Shown one piece after another: positions 8,123 through 17,352 of a stretch of 53,868 nucleotides of DNA (the first letter of the stretch is position 1; every line of letters begins with the position of its first letter). The notes beneath the pieces are model-generated. The model did no database searches. It was not told the DNA's origin and saw only the letters and a list, made by a program, of their open reading frames with translations. Source of the DNA: Flavobacteriaceae bacterium (GTDB lineage: Bacteria; Bacteroidota; Bacteroidia; Flavobacteriales; Flavobacteriaceae); assembly GCA_013001965.1 (NCBI GenBank), contig JABDLA010000145.1:1-53868 (forward strand). Reading direction: 5' to 3'. The position numbers and the translations under genes were made by a program.

Positions 8123-8753
8123 AAAAAAGAAAAAATATTATGCCGTTTGGAAGGGGCATCATACTGGTGTTTTTGAAAAATGGGACGACTGTAAGGCTCA
8201 GATAAAAGATTTTAAAGGCGCTCAATATAAATCGTTTTCAACCTTCGATGCTGCTAAACGGGCTCTAAAGGATCCATATAAGGACCATATAAAGAAAAAA
8301 GGCGTCAAAAGTGAGTTAACCAAAGAAGAACTTGCTAAAATTGGGGCTCCAAATCTCAATTCGATTGCAGTCGATGCCGCCGTTAGCGGAAATCCCGGTG
8401 TATTGGAATACAGGGGTGTCGACACCAAATCAAAAAAAGAACTCTTTAAACAAGGGCCCTTTGAAGAAGGCACCAACAATATTGGAGAATTTTTGGCGAT
8501 CGTACACGGACTTGCCTTGCTCAAAAAGAAGAATAGCAAACGTATTCTTTATACCGATTCCAGAACAGCTATAAGTTGGATTAAGAAAAAAACATGCAAT
8601 ACGAAGGTAAAGAGAACTCATAAAAATAAGCCGCTTTTCGAACTGGTTGAGCGTGCCGTTGATTGGTTAAATAGAAATGAATATCAAACCGTTATCGTGA
8701 AATGGGAGACCAAAGCATGGGGGGAAATCCCTGCAGATTTTGGCCGAAAATAA
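8115..8753 (+). CDS. rnhA: Ribonuclease H with N-terminal viroplasmin domain
   Basis: Removes RNA from RNA-DNA hybrids. Residues 5-50 form a viroplasmin (caulimovirus P6-like) hybrid-binding domain: KYYAVWKGHHTGVFEKWDDC and the Gly-Ala-x-Tyr-Lys-Ser-Phe turn. The RNase HI domain follows at about 82-212, with acidic active-site residues Asp87, Glu125, Asp148 and Asp208. The two-domain form replaces the single-domain E. coli type and is common in this phylum. Start ATG overlaps the purN stop by eight bases, suggesting coupled translation. Confidence 0.93.
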   Translation: MAKKKKKYYAVWKGHHTGVFEKWDDCKAQIKDFKGAQYKSFSTFDAAKRALKDPYKDHIKKKGVKSELTKEELAKIGAPNLNSIAVDAAVSGNPGVLEYRGVDTKSKKELFKQGPFEEGTNNIGEFLAIVHGLALLKKKNSKRILYTDSRTAISWIKKKTCNTKVKRTHKNKPLFELVERAVDWLNRNEYQTVIVKWETKAWGEIPADFGRK

Positions 8754-8802
8754 ATTGTCATTTTAGCCGGGAACTTCTCTTTTTTTCGGACGATATTTTA
8801 CG

Positions 8803-8810
8803 TAAGTTTG
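8803..8810 (+). promoter_or_regulatory. -7 element for PfkB kinase gene
   Basis: TAAGTTTG is an exact match to TAnnTTTG, 22 bases before the start codon at 8833. A clear TTG at -33 is missing. Confidence 0.45.
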
Positions 8811-8832
8811 CACTGAATTTTTAGAGCATCAT

Positions 8833-9759
8833 ATGAGCAAATTAGTAATTGTAGGAACAGTAGCCTTTGACGCTATTGAAACGCCATTTGGTAAAACGGA
8901 TAAGATCCTTGGCGGATCGGGTTCATTTATAGGCCTGGCAGCCTCACAATTTAAGGTGGATTCGGCAATTGTATCGGTTGTGGGTGGCGATTTTCCTCAA
9001 AGTTACTTAGATCTTCTTTCAGATAGAAGCATCGACATTTCGGGAATTGAGATCGTCGAAGATGGCAAAACCTTTTTCTGGAGCGGCCTCTATCATAACG
9101 ATATGAATTCACGCGATACATTGGTGACCGAACTAAACGTCCTGGCCGATTTTCAGCCCGTTGTGCCAGAGAATTACAGAGACGCGAAAGTGGTGATGCT
9201 TGGAAATTTACATCCCATGACACAAATGAGTGTTCTGGACCAAATGAACCAAAAACCTCAGTTGGTCATATTAGATACCATGAATTTTTGGATGGACAAT
9301 GCGCTTGAGGATTTATATACTGTCATGAAACGGATTGATGTGATCACTATAAATGATGAAGAGGCGAGGCAGTTGACTGGAGAATATTCATTGGTTGTTG
9401 CCGCAAGGAAGATTCAGGAGATGGGGCCTAAATATGTGGTGATTAAAAAAGGAGAACATGGGGCTTTATTGTTTCATGATGACAATGTTTTTTATGCACC
9501 GGCACTACCTTTGGAGGAAGTTTTTGATCCTACCGGAGCCGGTGATACATTTGCCGGCGGCTTTGCAGGATATTTAGCTAAAACAGAAGACACCTCATTT
9601 GAGAATATGAAAAATGCGGTAATTTATGGATCGACCTTAGCGTCCTTCTGTGTAGAGAAATTTGGTGCTGAGCGTATGCTGGAATTGTCACGGGCAGAAG
9701 TGTTCCATCGTCTTCAGGACTTTAAAAATTTGACACAATTTGAAATAGAATTATCATAA
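8833..9759 (+). CDS. PfkB-family carbohydrate/nucleoside kinase
   Basis: Ribokinase-fold kinase of 308 residues that phosphorylates a sugar or nucleoside with ATP. The N-terminal glycine pair is GGSGSFIGLAASQF (27-40). The C-terminal signature DPTGAGDTFAGGFAGYL begins at residue 232, with the catalytic base Asp238 and the anion hole GAGD. The substrate is not readable from sequence; the position between purN/rnhA and purF makes a nucleoside or ribose-like substrate possible, but that is inference. It has its own -7 element and is followed by a clear terminator. Confidence 0.9.
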   Translation: MSKLVIVGTVAFDAIETPFGKTDKILGGSGSFIGLAASQFKVDSAIVSVVGGDFPQSYLDLLSDRSIDISGIEIVEDGKTFFWSGLYHNDMNSRDTLVTELNVLADFQPVVPENYRDAKVVMLGNLHPMTQMSVLDQMNQKPQLVILDTMNFWMDNALEDLYTVMKRIDVITINDEEARQLTGEYSLVVAARKIQEMGPKYVVIKKGEHGALLFHDDNVFYAPALPLEEVFDPTGAGDTFAGGFAGYLAKTEDTSFENMKNAVIYGSTLASFCVEKFGAERMLELSRAEVFHRLQDFKNLTQFEIELS

Positions 9760-9762
9760 ACG

Positions 9763-9788
9763 ACGCGCTCAAAATCGAGCGCGTTTTT
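9763..9788 (+). terminator. Rho-independent terminator after PfkB gene
   Basis: Stem ACGCGCTC/GAGCGCGT with loop AAAATC followed by five T. It begins four bases after the PfkB stop and ends 14 bases before purF. Confidence 0.85.
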
Positions 9789-9802
9789 ACTTTAGAATAG
9801 AA

Positions 9803-11701
9803 ATGAGTGATGCCTTAAAACATGAATGCGGAATTGCTTTAATACGTCTTTTAAAACCTTTAGACTATTATAAGGAAAAATATGGGAGCGCATTTTATGG
9901 TGTAGATAAGATGTACCTCATGATGGAAAAGCAACACAATCGAGGTCAGGATGGTGCCGGCTTCGCTAGCATTAAATTAGATACCGCGCCCGGTGAACGC
10001 TATATAAGCAGAGTGCGATCTATTGAGCCTCAGCCTATTCAGGACATTTTTTCGCAAATCAATGACAGGATCAATAATGTTCTCAGCGAGCACCCTGAAT
10101 ATTCTAATGATGTTGCCTCCATGAAAAAGCACATTCCTTATGTTGGTGAAGTCCTCCTGGGACATGTCCGTTATGGAACCTTTGGAAAAAATAGCGCTGA
10201 AAGCGTTCACCCTTTTCTACGGCAAAACAATTGGATGCATAGAAATTTAATTGTTGCAGGAAATTTTAATATGACCAATGTTAAGGAACTGTTCAAAAAC
10301 CTTGTTGAACTCGGTCAGCATCCAAAAGAATATACCGATACGATAACCATCATGGAAAAAATTGGTCATTTTCTGGATGATTCCGTCGATAAAATCTACA
10401 AGGCCTTAAAAAAGGAGGGTTATAGTAAAAGTGAGTGCTCTCCACTAATCGCTGAGCGGTTAAAGGTTTCTAAAATATTAAAAAGAGCCGCGAAAAATTG
10501 GGATGGTGGTTATGCCATTGCAGGCTTATTGGGTCATGGCGATTCATTTGTGTTACGGGATCCTGCCGGTATTCGGCCGGCTTATTATTATAAGGATGAT
10601 GAAGTTGTAGTAGTTGCTTCAGAGCGTCCGGTTATCCAAACCGTTTTTAATGTCGCATTTGAAGAGGTCAGAGAACTCGATCCCGGACATGCAATCATCA
10701 CCAAAAAATCTGGTGAGACAAAAATTAAAAAGATATTAGAGCCCCTTGAACGTAAAGCCTGTTCTTTTGAGCGCATATATTTTTCACGCGGAAGCGATTC
10801 AGAAATTTACAAGGAGCGAAAAATGCTCGGTAAACTGCTTATGCCAAAAGTCCTGGAGGCCATTGATAACGATATAAACAATTCGGTATTCTCATACATT
10901 CCGAATACGGCTGAAACATCGTTCTATGGTATGATCGAATCGGCTGATGCTTTTCTGAATAAGAAGAAAACTGAAACGATCTTAAATGGTAAGCGGTCCT
11001 TGTCTGCTGAAAAAGTGACTGAGATCCTTTCGGATAGAATTCGGATTGAAAAAATAGCGATTAAGGATGTGAAACTACGAACATTCATCACCGAAGATAG
11101 CAGTCGTGATGATCTTGTTGCCCATGTTTATGATGTCACTTATGGGATGGTTCAGCCACAGGACAATTTGGTGATTATTGACGATAGCATTGTTAGAGGA
11201 ACCACGCTCAAGAAAAGTATTTTGAGAATGCTCGATCGATTAAACCCTAAGAAGATCATCGTTGTCTCCTCGGCGCCTCAAATTCGTTATCCCGATTGCT
11301 ATGGTATCGATATGGCAAACCTGGAAAGTCTTGTCGCTTTTAAAGCTGCATTAGAGTTATTAAAGGACTCTAATAAGTATGATCTCGTTGAAGAAGTATA
11401 TCATAAATGTAAAGCTCAGATTAATCTGGCCGATAAAGATGTTAAGAATTATGTCAAGGAGATTTATGATCAGTTCTCTGCCGAAGAGATCTCTACTAAA
11501 ATTGCGCAGCTACTTAGTAACGGCGAATTAAATGCTGATTTAAAGATTATATTTCAATCCATTAGTAATTTACATCAGGCATGCCCAAATAATCTCGGTG
11601 ATTGGTATTTTACCGGCAACTATCCAACCGCTGGCGGTAACCGCGTAGTAAATAAGGCTTTCATCAATTTTTACGAAGGAAATAAAGAAAGAGCTTATTA
11701 G
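9803..11701 (+). CDS. purF: Amidophosphoribosyltransferase, long Bacteroidota form
   Basis: First committed step of purine synthesis: PRPP plus glutamine to phosphoribosylamine. The class II glutaminase nucleophile is Cys9 (HECGIAL), exposed after removal of an eight-residue propeptide. Glutaminase motifs HNRGQDGAG and GHVRYGTFG follow. The PRPP loop VIIDDSIVRGTT is at about residues 457-468. At 632 residues it is over 100 longer than the E. coli enzyme; insertions in the middle and a C-terminal extension of about 100 residues are usual in this phylum. It stands between a strong terminator and a gene-free region. Confidence 0.93.
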   Translation: MSDALKHECGIALIRLLKPLDYYKEKYGSAFYGVDKMYLMMEKQHNRGQDGAGFASIKLDTAPGERYISRVRSIEPQPIQDIFSQINDRINNVLSEHPEYSNDVASMKKHIPYVGEVLLGHVRYGTFGKNSAESVHPFLRQNNWMHRNLIVAGNFNMTNVKELFKNLVELGQHPKEYTDTITIMEKIGHFLDDSVDKIYKALKKEGYSKSECSPLIAERLKVSKILKRAAKNWDGGYAIAGLLGHGDSFVLRDPAGIRPAYYYKDDEVVVVASERPVIQTVFNVAFEEVRELDPGHAIITKKSGETKIKKILEPLERKACSFERIYFSRGSDSEIYKERKMLGKLLMPKVLEAIDNDINNSVFSYIPNTAETSFYGMIESADAFLNKKKTETILNGKRSLSAEKVTEILSDRIRIEKIAIKDVKLRTFITEDSSRDDLVAHVYDVTYGMVQPQDNLVIIDDSIVRGTTLKKSILRMLDRLNPKKIIVVSSAPQIRYPDCYGIDMANLESLVAFKAALELLKDSNKYDLVEEVYHKCKAQINLADKDVKNYVKEIYDQFSAEEISTKIAQLLSNGELNADLKIIFQSISNLHQACPNNLGDWYFTGNYPTAGGNRVVNKAFINFYEGNKERAY

Positions 11702-11803
11702 CCTGAATTCTATAAACTTGTCAGTTTATCTATAAAATTAGACATTTAAACTAAAAAATGTGCATTTCGTCTAATATTTTACAGCCTTTAACCAAATTAC
11801 GTC
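11702..11803. other. Gene-free leader of the twin RNA region
   Basis: A+T-rich, with no ORF. It contains TCTAAT at 11770, exactly 46 bases before the first RNA module. The same hexamer lies 46 bases before the second module (12004), so the duplicated unit includes upstream DNA. Confidence 0.4.
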
Positions 11804-11811
11804 TACTTTAG
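11804..11811 (+). promoter_or_regulatory. -7-like element of small RNA module 1
   Basis: TACTTTAG fits TAnnTTTG in seven of eight positions. It is four bases before the conserved ACCATAAC, the same distance as the exact match in front of module 2. Confidence 0.5.
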
Positions 11812-11815
11812 TAGG

Positions 11816-11888
11816 ACCATAACATAAGTAGGTTAAGTTCATGGTAGATTTGGGGCAAAAAAAGGTGAACTCTTGTTCACCTTTTTTT
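11816..11888 (+). ncRNA. Candidate small RNA, copy 1 of a tandem pair
   Basis: A module of about 73 bases whose first 46 bases are repeated at 12050 with one change. Predicted structure: stem 1 between ACCATAAC and GTTCATGGT closing a 13-base loop, a single-stranded purine/G-rich linker around TTTGGGGC, then a terminator hairpin AGGTGAAC/GTTCACCT with loop TCTT and a run of T. A -7 element sits four bases upstream, so the whole transcript would be about 70 nt. No shared reading frame exists between the copies, which argues against a peptide. Function unknown; a conserved flavobacterial RNA family such as Flavo-1 is one thing to compare, but I cannot confirm identity. Confidence 0.65.
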
Positions 11889-12037
11889 ATTTATACCACC
11901 CAAAATTCTTTCTCTTATTTTTCGAAAATGCGATACCCTTAAACCTCTTTAAAACCGCAATGGCAGACTGTTTTGGCGGTTAGACTAATTTATGCGTCGT
12001 TTATCTAATAAATTTAATTCTTAGAAAAAAGTCCCGT

Positions 12038-12045
12038 TATATTTG
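12038..12045 (+). promoter_or_regulatory. -7 element of small RNA module 2
   Basis: TATATTTG, an exact TAnnTTTG match, four bases before the conserved 5' end of module 2 at 12050. That places the predicted start of transcription at or beside the first conserved base. Confidence 0.6.
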
Positions 12046-12049
12046 TTTC

Positions 12050-12119
12050 ACCATAACATAAGTAGGTTAAGTTTATGGTAGATTTGGGGCAAAAAGGTGG
12101 ACGCAAGTTCACCTTTTTA
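12050..12119 (+). ncRNA. Candidate small RNA, copy 2 of a tandem pair
   Basis: Second copy, starting 234 bases after the first. Bases 1-46 differ from copy 1 only at position 25 (T for C), which turns an A-C mismatch in stem 1 into an A-U pair. The terminator hairpin is kept although its loop changed completely (GCAA for TCTT) and one A-U pair became G-U. Structure-preserving changes point to a functional RNA. Read on the other strand, the same hairpin could terminate sodA, which ends 30 bases away. Confidence 0.68.
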
Positions 12120-12148
12120 TTTTTATACCAATTAAATTTTCTTAAATG

Positions 12149-12757
12149 CTACTTCGCTGAGGCGTATCGTCTTTCGACTTCATTCCAGTTGATCACATTA
12201 AAAAATGCAGCGATATAATCCGGCCTTCTATTTTGATAATTCAAATAATAAGCGTGTTCCCAAACATCCAATCCTAAAATTGGTGTTCCGCCACATCCTA
12301 CTCCTGGCATCATGGGATTGTCTTGATTTGGTGTGCTGCAAACTTCAACTTTACCACCAGGGTGTACACATAGCCAGGCCCAGCCTGATCCAAATTGCGT
12401 CGCGGCAGCTTTGCTAAATGTGTCCTTGAATTCATCAAATGAACCAAAGGCAGATTCGACGGCATCTCTCAATTCACCTGATAGTCGTCCCTTATCTTCA
12501 GGATTCATAACTTCCCAAAATAAAGAATGATTATAAAATCCTCCTCCATTATTGCGGACAGCTTTATTATTCATATCGAGATTCGATAGGATATCTTCAA
12601 TAGAACGGCCTTCAAGTTCCGTTCCTTGAATAGCAGCATTTAATTTTGTAGTATATCCGTTATGGTGTTTGGAATGGTGAATCTCCATTGTTCTGGCATC
12701 GATATGCGGTTCTAAGGCATCATATGCGTATTTTAATTTAGGTAACTCAAAGGCCAT
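12149..12757 (-). CDS. sodA: Superoxide dismutase, Mn-type features
   Basis: Converts superoxide to oxygen and hydrogen peroxide. The 202 residues show all four metal ligands: His27, His77 ([13 protein letters not shown]), Asp164 and His168 (LDVWEHAYY). Gly at the NNGGG site and Gln145 in TPNQDNP are the pattern of manganese or cambialistic enzymes rather than strict Fe enzymes; metal use cannot be proven from sequence. No signal peptide, so cytoplasmic. A TAAATTTG -7 element lies 35 bases upstream, divergent from the AddA-like gene. Confidence 0.95.
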   Translation of the reverse strand: MAFELPKLKYAYDALEPHIDARTMEIHHSKHHNGYTTKLNAAIQGTELEGRSIEDILSNLDMNNKAVRNNGGGFYNHSLFWEVMNPEDKGRLSGELRDAVESAFGSFDEFKDTFSKAAATQFGSGWAWLCVHPGGKVEVCSTPNQDNPMMPGVGCGGTPILGLDVWEHAYYLNYQNRRPDYIAAFFNVINWNEVERRYASAK

Positions 12758-12792
12758 ATTTTTCTGTTTTAGTTGTTAATAATTTTATCTTT

Positions 12793-12800
12793 CAAATTTA
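12793..12800 (-). promoter_or_regulatory. -7 element for sodA
   Basis: Minus-strand TAAATTTG, exact TAnnTTTG match, 35 bases before the start codon. No -33 TTG recognised. Confidence 0.5.
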
Positions 12801-12871
12801 CAATAAAGGATTAAAATTTGAATCATTAAGTTATTAAGTTTACTTATTTTGGTATAAAATTTTTCTTGCTG

Positions 12872-15800
12872 TTGAAACCTTCTTCATTTCATATTTTCGA
12901 TGCTTCCGCGGGAAGTGGCAAAACATTTACATTGGTAAAAGAATACTTGAAGGTTATGTTTGCTTCGCATGCTATTGAACCTTACAAGTATATACTGGCC
13001 CTCACTTTTACCAATAAGGCGGTGGCAGAAATGAAACAGCGCATATTGAATAGTTTAAAGTTGTTTTCTTCAAATTCGATTTTGACTGAGCCAAGTCCGA
13101 TGTTTATCAGCATTTGTGACGAACTCGATTCGGAACCAACAGTGATTCAGCAAAAATCTAAAGACCTTCTTGAAAATATCATTCATAACTATGCTGCCTT
13201 TGATATCTCTACTATAGATAAATTCAATCAAAAGCTTATACGAACCTTTGCTTATGATTTGAAGGTTCCTGTGAACTTTGAAGTTGAGCTTGATACGGAA
13301 GAGGTTCTGGAAAAAGCTGTTGATAATTTAATTGCCAAAGCAGGATCTGAAAGACAGCTCACTGAGGTATTGTTGCGCTTTGCCCTGGAGAAAATTGATG
13401 ACGATAAAAGCTGGGACATTGCCTATGATTTTAATCAAATAGCAAAACTAATTATCAGTGAAAATGATCTTAGCAAAATACGATCTGTTAACGCCAACTC
13501 ATTATCTGATTTCAAAAACATAAAAAATCAGCTCAAACAAAAAATGGATGTTGTAGAGTCTATCCTTTTAGAAAAAGCGACTTCGATACTTCAACTTATA
13601 GAGGAATGTGGTTTGGAGCATAATGATTTTTCAGGTCGGAATGGATGGGTTCCAAGTTATTTTCTAAAACTTTCCCATTCAAATTTCAACATTAGTTTCG
13701 ACAAGGTCTGGATGGAAAAGATCGGGTCTCATCCTCTATATCCTTTAACAAATACAACAGACGATATAAAGGAGGTTATTGATGAAATCCAAGCTGAAAT
13801 TGCTGCCGCTTTTAATGCAACCAAAGCGTTGGTCATAGAGATGAAGTTATTGAAATCCGTTTACAAAAACCTCACGCCCTTATCGGTGCTAAACAAAATA
13901 GGTGATGAGATTGATTTGCTTAAGGAAGAGCAGAACACTGTGCTTATTTCTGAATTCAATGCAATTGTAAGTGATCATATAAAATCACAACCCGCTCCTT
14001 TTATTTATGAGCGTATTGGAGAAAAATTCAAGCATTTTTTTATTGACGAATTTCAGGATACATCAATAATGCAATGGCAAAATTTAATTCCGCTCATTGC
14101 CAATGCGCTCAGTGGTGAATCTGCCAGTGCTCTCATCGTTGGCGACGCCAAGCAGGCTATTTACAGATGGCGTGGCGGCAAAGCCGAACAATTCATAGGG
14201 CTTTATAATTCCGAAAATCCATTTCATATTGAAAAAGAACTTCACCATCTTGAAGAGAATTACAGAAGCTATACCTCTGTTCTGGATTTTAATAATAGGT
14301 TTTTTGAGCATATTTCAACTGTTGTTTTTAGTCATCCCAATTACGCAAGTCTCTACAAACAAAGTTCTCAAAAATCAACTTTAAATAATGAAGGTTATGT
14401 TGAATTAAGCTTTTTGAATATAGACAATGAATCCGAAAAAGACCAGGTCTATCCTTCGAAGGTTCTTGAAGTTATCGATGATTGTATTAAACAGGGTTTT
14501 GAAGAAAAAGATATTTGCATTCTTGTACGATATAAGAAGCATGGTGTGGCCATTGCCGATTATTTGAATACCCGGAGTGACTACAATTTCATCTCGTCAG
14601 AAACCCTATTACTATCTCGTTCTCCCGAAGTTAATTTTATTGTTGATCTGCTCAAGCTTTTGACCCAACCTGACGCTAAAGAGCATAAATTTGAAGTCGC
14701 AAGCTATTTGGCAGTTCATAAATTCGAGCTTGAAGACCAACATAGTTATTTTTTGGACATCCTCGATCTTGACCAGGAAGCCTTTTTTAAATCCTTTGAA
14801 GCACATGGCATTTCCTGTAATTATATCAAGCTTCTGCAGTTGCCTGTTTATGAAGCGATGGAGCAAATTATTCATGACTTCAAACTTGTACCACATTCCA
14901 ACGCATATGTTCAGTTTTTACTGGATTTTGCACTTGAATATGTAACCAACCATCAATCGAATATAAACGGTTTTCTCGATCACTTTGAAGACAAAAAAGA
15001 AAAGCTCAGCATTACCTTTCCTGACGGTATAAACGCCATCCAAATAATGACCATTCACAAAGCAAAAGGACTTGAATTTCCAGTAGTTATTTTTCCCTAT
15101 GCCGATCTCGATATTTATAAAGAAAGAAATCCAAAGGTTTGGTTACCAATTTCGGAGGAAGAGATCACGAATTTGAATTTCGCGCTCATCAATTATAATA
15201 ATGATCTCAAGGAATTTGGTGAGTCAGGCAGCCAGCTTTATGAAGAACATAAGGCTGAAATGGAGCTTGATAATATCAATTTACTTTATGTTACATTAAC
15301 ACGTGCCATATCCCATTTGTATATCATAAGCCGAAAAAAACTCAATAGAAGTGGTGCTGAAAATACAAATACTTATGGCGGACTGTTTATAAATTATCTG
15401 AAACACCTTGGATTATGGAACGATGAGCAATCATGTTATTCATTTGGTGATCCGAGCAAAACATTTATCAGTGATGCCACGGTTAAGGCTTCGGTGTTAC
15501 AGGAAAAATTTATTTCCACACCCAATAGGGAAATGAAAGTTCAAATTGTTACCAACTCGGGTTATTTATGGGACAGTTCACAACAAAAAGCCATTGAAAA
15601 GGGCAACTTGATTCATCTCATCATGTCCCAGATCAAAACCAAGGTCGATCTTGAATTCTCATTTGAGCAATTATTACGAACCGGGGTCATTAATTCTGAC
15701 CAGGTAACTCAGTTAAAGGCTGTTGTTTTGTCCATAATAAACCATCCGAAATTATCTTCATATTTTTCTCATGATTCTTTGATTTATAACGAGCGTGATA

Positions 15801-16015
15801 TTATCCAAAAGGATGGCTCAATTTTAAGACCGGACCGTGTTGTAATAAATTCCCAGAATGAAGCAGTAATAATTGATTATAAATCAGGCCAAATAAAGGA
15901 ATCGCATAAAAATCAAATGAGTGTTTATAAATCGGCCTTAAAAGATCAGGGGTTTCAGGTTTTAAAGACGATTTTGGTTTATGTGAATGAGGAAATTCAT
16001 CTAAAAGAAATGTAA
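12872..16015 (+). CDS. addA: AddA-like UvrD/Rep helicase-nuclease
   Basis: Motor and nuclease subunit of a double-strand-break repair complex of the AddAB class. Walker A is ASAGSGKTFTL near the N-terminus; the Walker B region is IDEFQDTSIMQW, followed by GDAKQAIYRWRGG. The C-terminal PD-(D/E)XK nuclease has RPDRVV and VIIDYKSGQ with a following Gln-Met-Ser-x-Tyr helix. About 1047 residues, shorter than Bacillus AddA. There is no ATG: the possible starts are TTG codons at 12866 and 12872. The second gives MKPSSFHIFDASAGSGKT, close to how I remember family N-termini. The AddB-like partner is two genes further on. Confidence 0.88.
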   Translation: MKPSSFHIFDASAGSGKTFTLVKEYLKVMFASHAIEPYKYILALTFTNKAVAEMKQRILNSLKLFSSNSILTEPSPMFISICDELDSEPTVIQQKSKDLLENIIHNYAAFDISTIDKFNQKLIRTFAYDLKVPVNFEVELDTEEVLEKAVDNLIAKAGSERQLTEVLLRFALEKIDDDKSWDIAYDFNQIAKLIISENDLSKIRSVNANSLSDFKNIKNQLKQKMDVVESILLEKATSILQLIEECGLEHNDFSGRNGWVPSYFLKLSHSNFNISFDKVWMEKIGSHPLYPLTNTTDDIKEVIDEIQAEIAAAFNATKALVIEMKLLKSVYKNLTPLSVLNKIGDEIDLLKEEQNTVLISEFNAIVSDHIKSQPAPFIYERIGEKFKHFFIDEFQDTSIMQWQNLIPLIANALSGESASALIVGDAKQAIYRWRGGKAEQFIGLYNSENPFHIEKELHHLEENYRSYTSVLDFNNRFFEHISTVVFSHPNYASLYKQSSQKSTLNNEGYVELSFLNIDNESEKDQVYPSKVLEVIDDCIKQGFEEKDICILVRYKKHGVAIADYLNTRSDYNFISSETLLLSRSPEVNFIVDLLKLLTQPDAKEHKFEVASYLAVHKFELEDQHSYFLDILDLDQEAFFKSFEAHGISCNYIKLLQLPVYEAMEQIIHDFKLVPHSNAYVQFLLDFALEYVTNHQSNINGFLDHFEDKKEKLSITFPDGINAIQIMTIHKAKGLEFPVVIFPYADLDIYKERNPKVWLPISEEEITNLNFALINYNNDLKEFGESGSQLYEEHKAEMELDNINLLYVTLTRAISHLYIISRKKLNRSGAENTNTYGGLFINYLKHLGLWNDEQSCYSFGDPSKTFISDATVKASVLQEKFISTPNREMKVQIVTNSGYLWDSSQQKAIEKGNLIHLIMSQIKTKVDLEFSFEQLLRTGVINSDQVTQLKAVVLSIINHPKLSSYFSHDSLIYNERDIIQKDGSILRPDRVVINSQNEAVIIDYKSGQIKESHKNQMSVYKSALKDQGFQVLKTILVYVNEEIHLKEM

Positions 16016-16033
16016 CTTTACCAAAAATTTAAA

Positions 16034-17227
16034 ATGTACGGCAACATCAAATCCTATCTTCAGAAAGAAATTCAAAACATAAAAGACAGCGGTTTATACA
16101 AAGAAGAGCGCATTATTACATCGGCTCAAGGTGCTGAAATAACCCTTAATACCGGACAGAAAGTTCTAAACTTTTGTGCTAATAATTACCTCGGACTTTC
16201 TTCACACCCAGATGTCATTCAGGCCGCCAAAGATACGATGGACACCCATGGTTTTGGAATGTCAAGCGTTCGTTTTATTTGTGGCACACAGGATATTCAT
16301 AAAGAATTGGAGAAGAAAATAGCCGATTTCTACGGCACCGAGGACACCATATTATATGCTGCCGCTTTTGATGCGAACGGAGGAGTTTTTGAACCCTTGT
16401 TAAATAAGGAAGATGCAATCATCTCTGATTCGCTTAACCACGCTTCAATAATCGATGGGGTGCGCTTGTGTAAAGCGGCAAGGTATAGGTACAATAACAG
16501 TGATATGGAAGATCTTGAAAAACAACTTCAGGAGGCCAATGCCCAGGGCGCACGATTTAAAATCATTGTCACCGATGGCGTATTCTCAATGGACGGTGTT
16601 GTTGCTCCCCTAGATGCCATTTGTGATCTGGCCGAAAAATATGACGCTATGGTGATGGTTGATGAATGTCATGCCGCTGGTTTTATTGGGAAAACGGGTC
16701 GAGGCACGCTCGAGGAAAAGGGAGTTATGGAGCGTGTTGATATTGTAACCGGAACCCTTGGCAAAGCACTTGGTGGGGCCATGGGTGGTTATACCACCGG
16801 TAAAAAGGAAATTATCGATATGCTGAGGCAACGTTCAAGACCGTATTTATTTTCCAATTCGCTCGCACCGGCAATTGTCGGAGCTTCAATTAAGGTATTT
16901 GATATGCTTTCCAATAATCCCGAACTGAGAGATCAATTGGAGTGGAACACCAACTATTTTAAGAAAGGAATGCGTAAGGCTGGCTTTGATATAGTTGATG
17001 GTGACTCAGCCATTGTCCCGGTCATGTTGTATGATGCCAAACTTTCTCAAACCATGGCCGACATGCTGCTTGATGAAGGAATTTATGTCATTGGATTCTT
17101 CTTTCCGGTAGTCCCTAGAGATAAGGCACGAATTCGAGTTCAATTATCGGCCGCTCATGAGAAAGAACAACTGGATTTAGCTATAAGCGCCTTTACCAAA
17201 GTGGGCAGAATATTGGATATTGTTTAA
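16034..17227 (+). CDS. kbl: Glycine C-acetyltransferase (2-amino-3-ketobutyrate CoA ligase)
   Basis: PLP enzyme of threonine breakdown that splits 2-amino-3-oxobutyrate with CoA to glycine and acetyl-CoA. 397 residues, almost the E. coli length. The cofactor lysine is Lys244 in [28 protein letters not shown] and [10 protein letters not shown] are the alpha-oxoamine synthase motifs. BioF and SPT relatives are possible in principle, but the [15 protein letters not shown]-terminus is typical of KBL. It begins 18 bases after the AddA-like gene. No threonine dehydrogenase lies in the window. Confidence 0.93.
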   Translation: MYGNIKSYLQKEIQNIKDSGLYKEERIITSAQGAEITLNTGQKVLNFCANNYLGLSSHPDVIQAAKDTMDTHGFGMSSVRFICGTQDIHKELEKKIADFYGTEDTILYAAAFDANGGVFEPLLNKEDAIISDSLNHASIIDGVRLCKAARYRYNNSDMEDLEKQLQEANAQGARFKIIVTDGVFSMDGVVAPLDAICDLAEKYDAMVMVDECHAAGFIGKTGRGTLEEKGVMERVDIVTGTLGKALGGAMGGYTTGKKEIIDMLRQRSRPYLFSNSLAPAIVGASIKVFDMLSNNPELRDQLEWNTNYFKKGMRKAGFDIVDGDSAIVPVMLYDAKLSQTMADMLLDEGIYVIGFFFPVVPRDKARIRVQLSAAHEKEQLDLAISAFTKVGRILDIV

Positions 17228-17276
17228 AAAGCTTCTAAACTCGGGGGGTTTTATAAGAAAAAATGTAATATTTTTC

Positions 17277-17284
17277 TATATTTG
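17277..17284 (+). promoter_or_regulatory. -7 element for the OmpA-family gene
   Basis: TATATTTG, exact TAnnTTTG match. It leaves a leader of roughly 60 bases before the ATG at 17353, containing several TTAA-rich runs. Confidence 0.55.
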
Positions 17285-17352
17285 TCTTTGTTAATAACAT
17301 TTAACAACTTACTTTTGCTTACAATTAACACTTAAAAATTAAATTATTGAAT

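Noticed and set aside
11841-11900. Short ORF starting ATGGTAGATTTG in the twin modules
   Set aside because: The two copies lose the common frame after a two-base length difference in the A-run, so no shared peptide is encoded.
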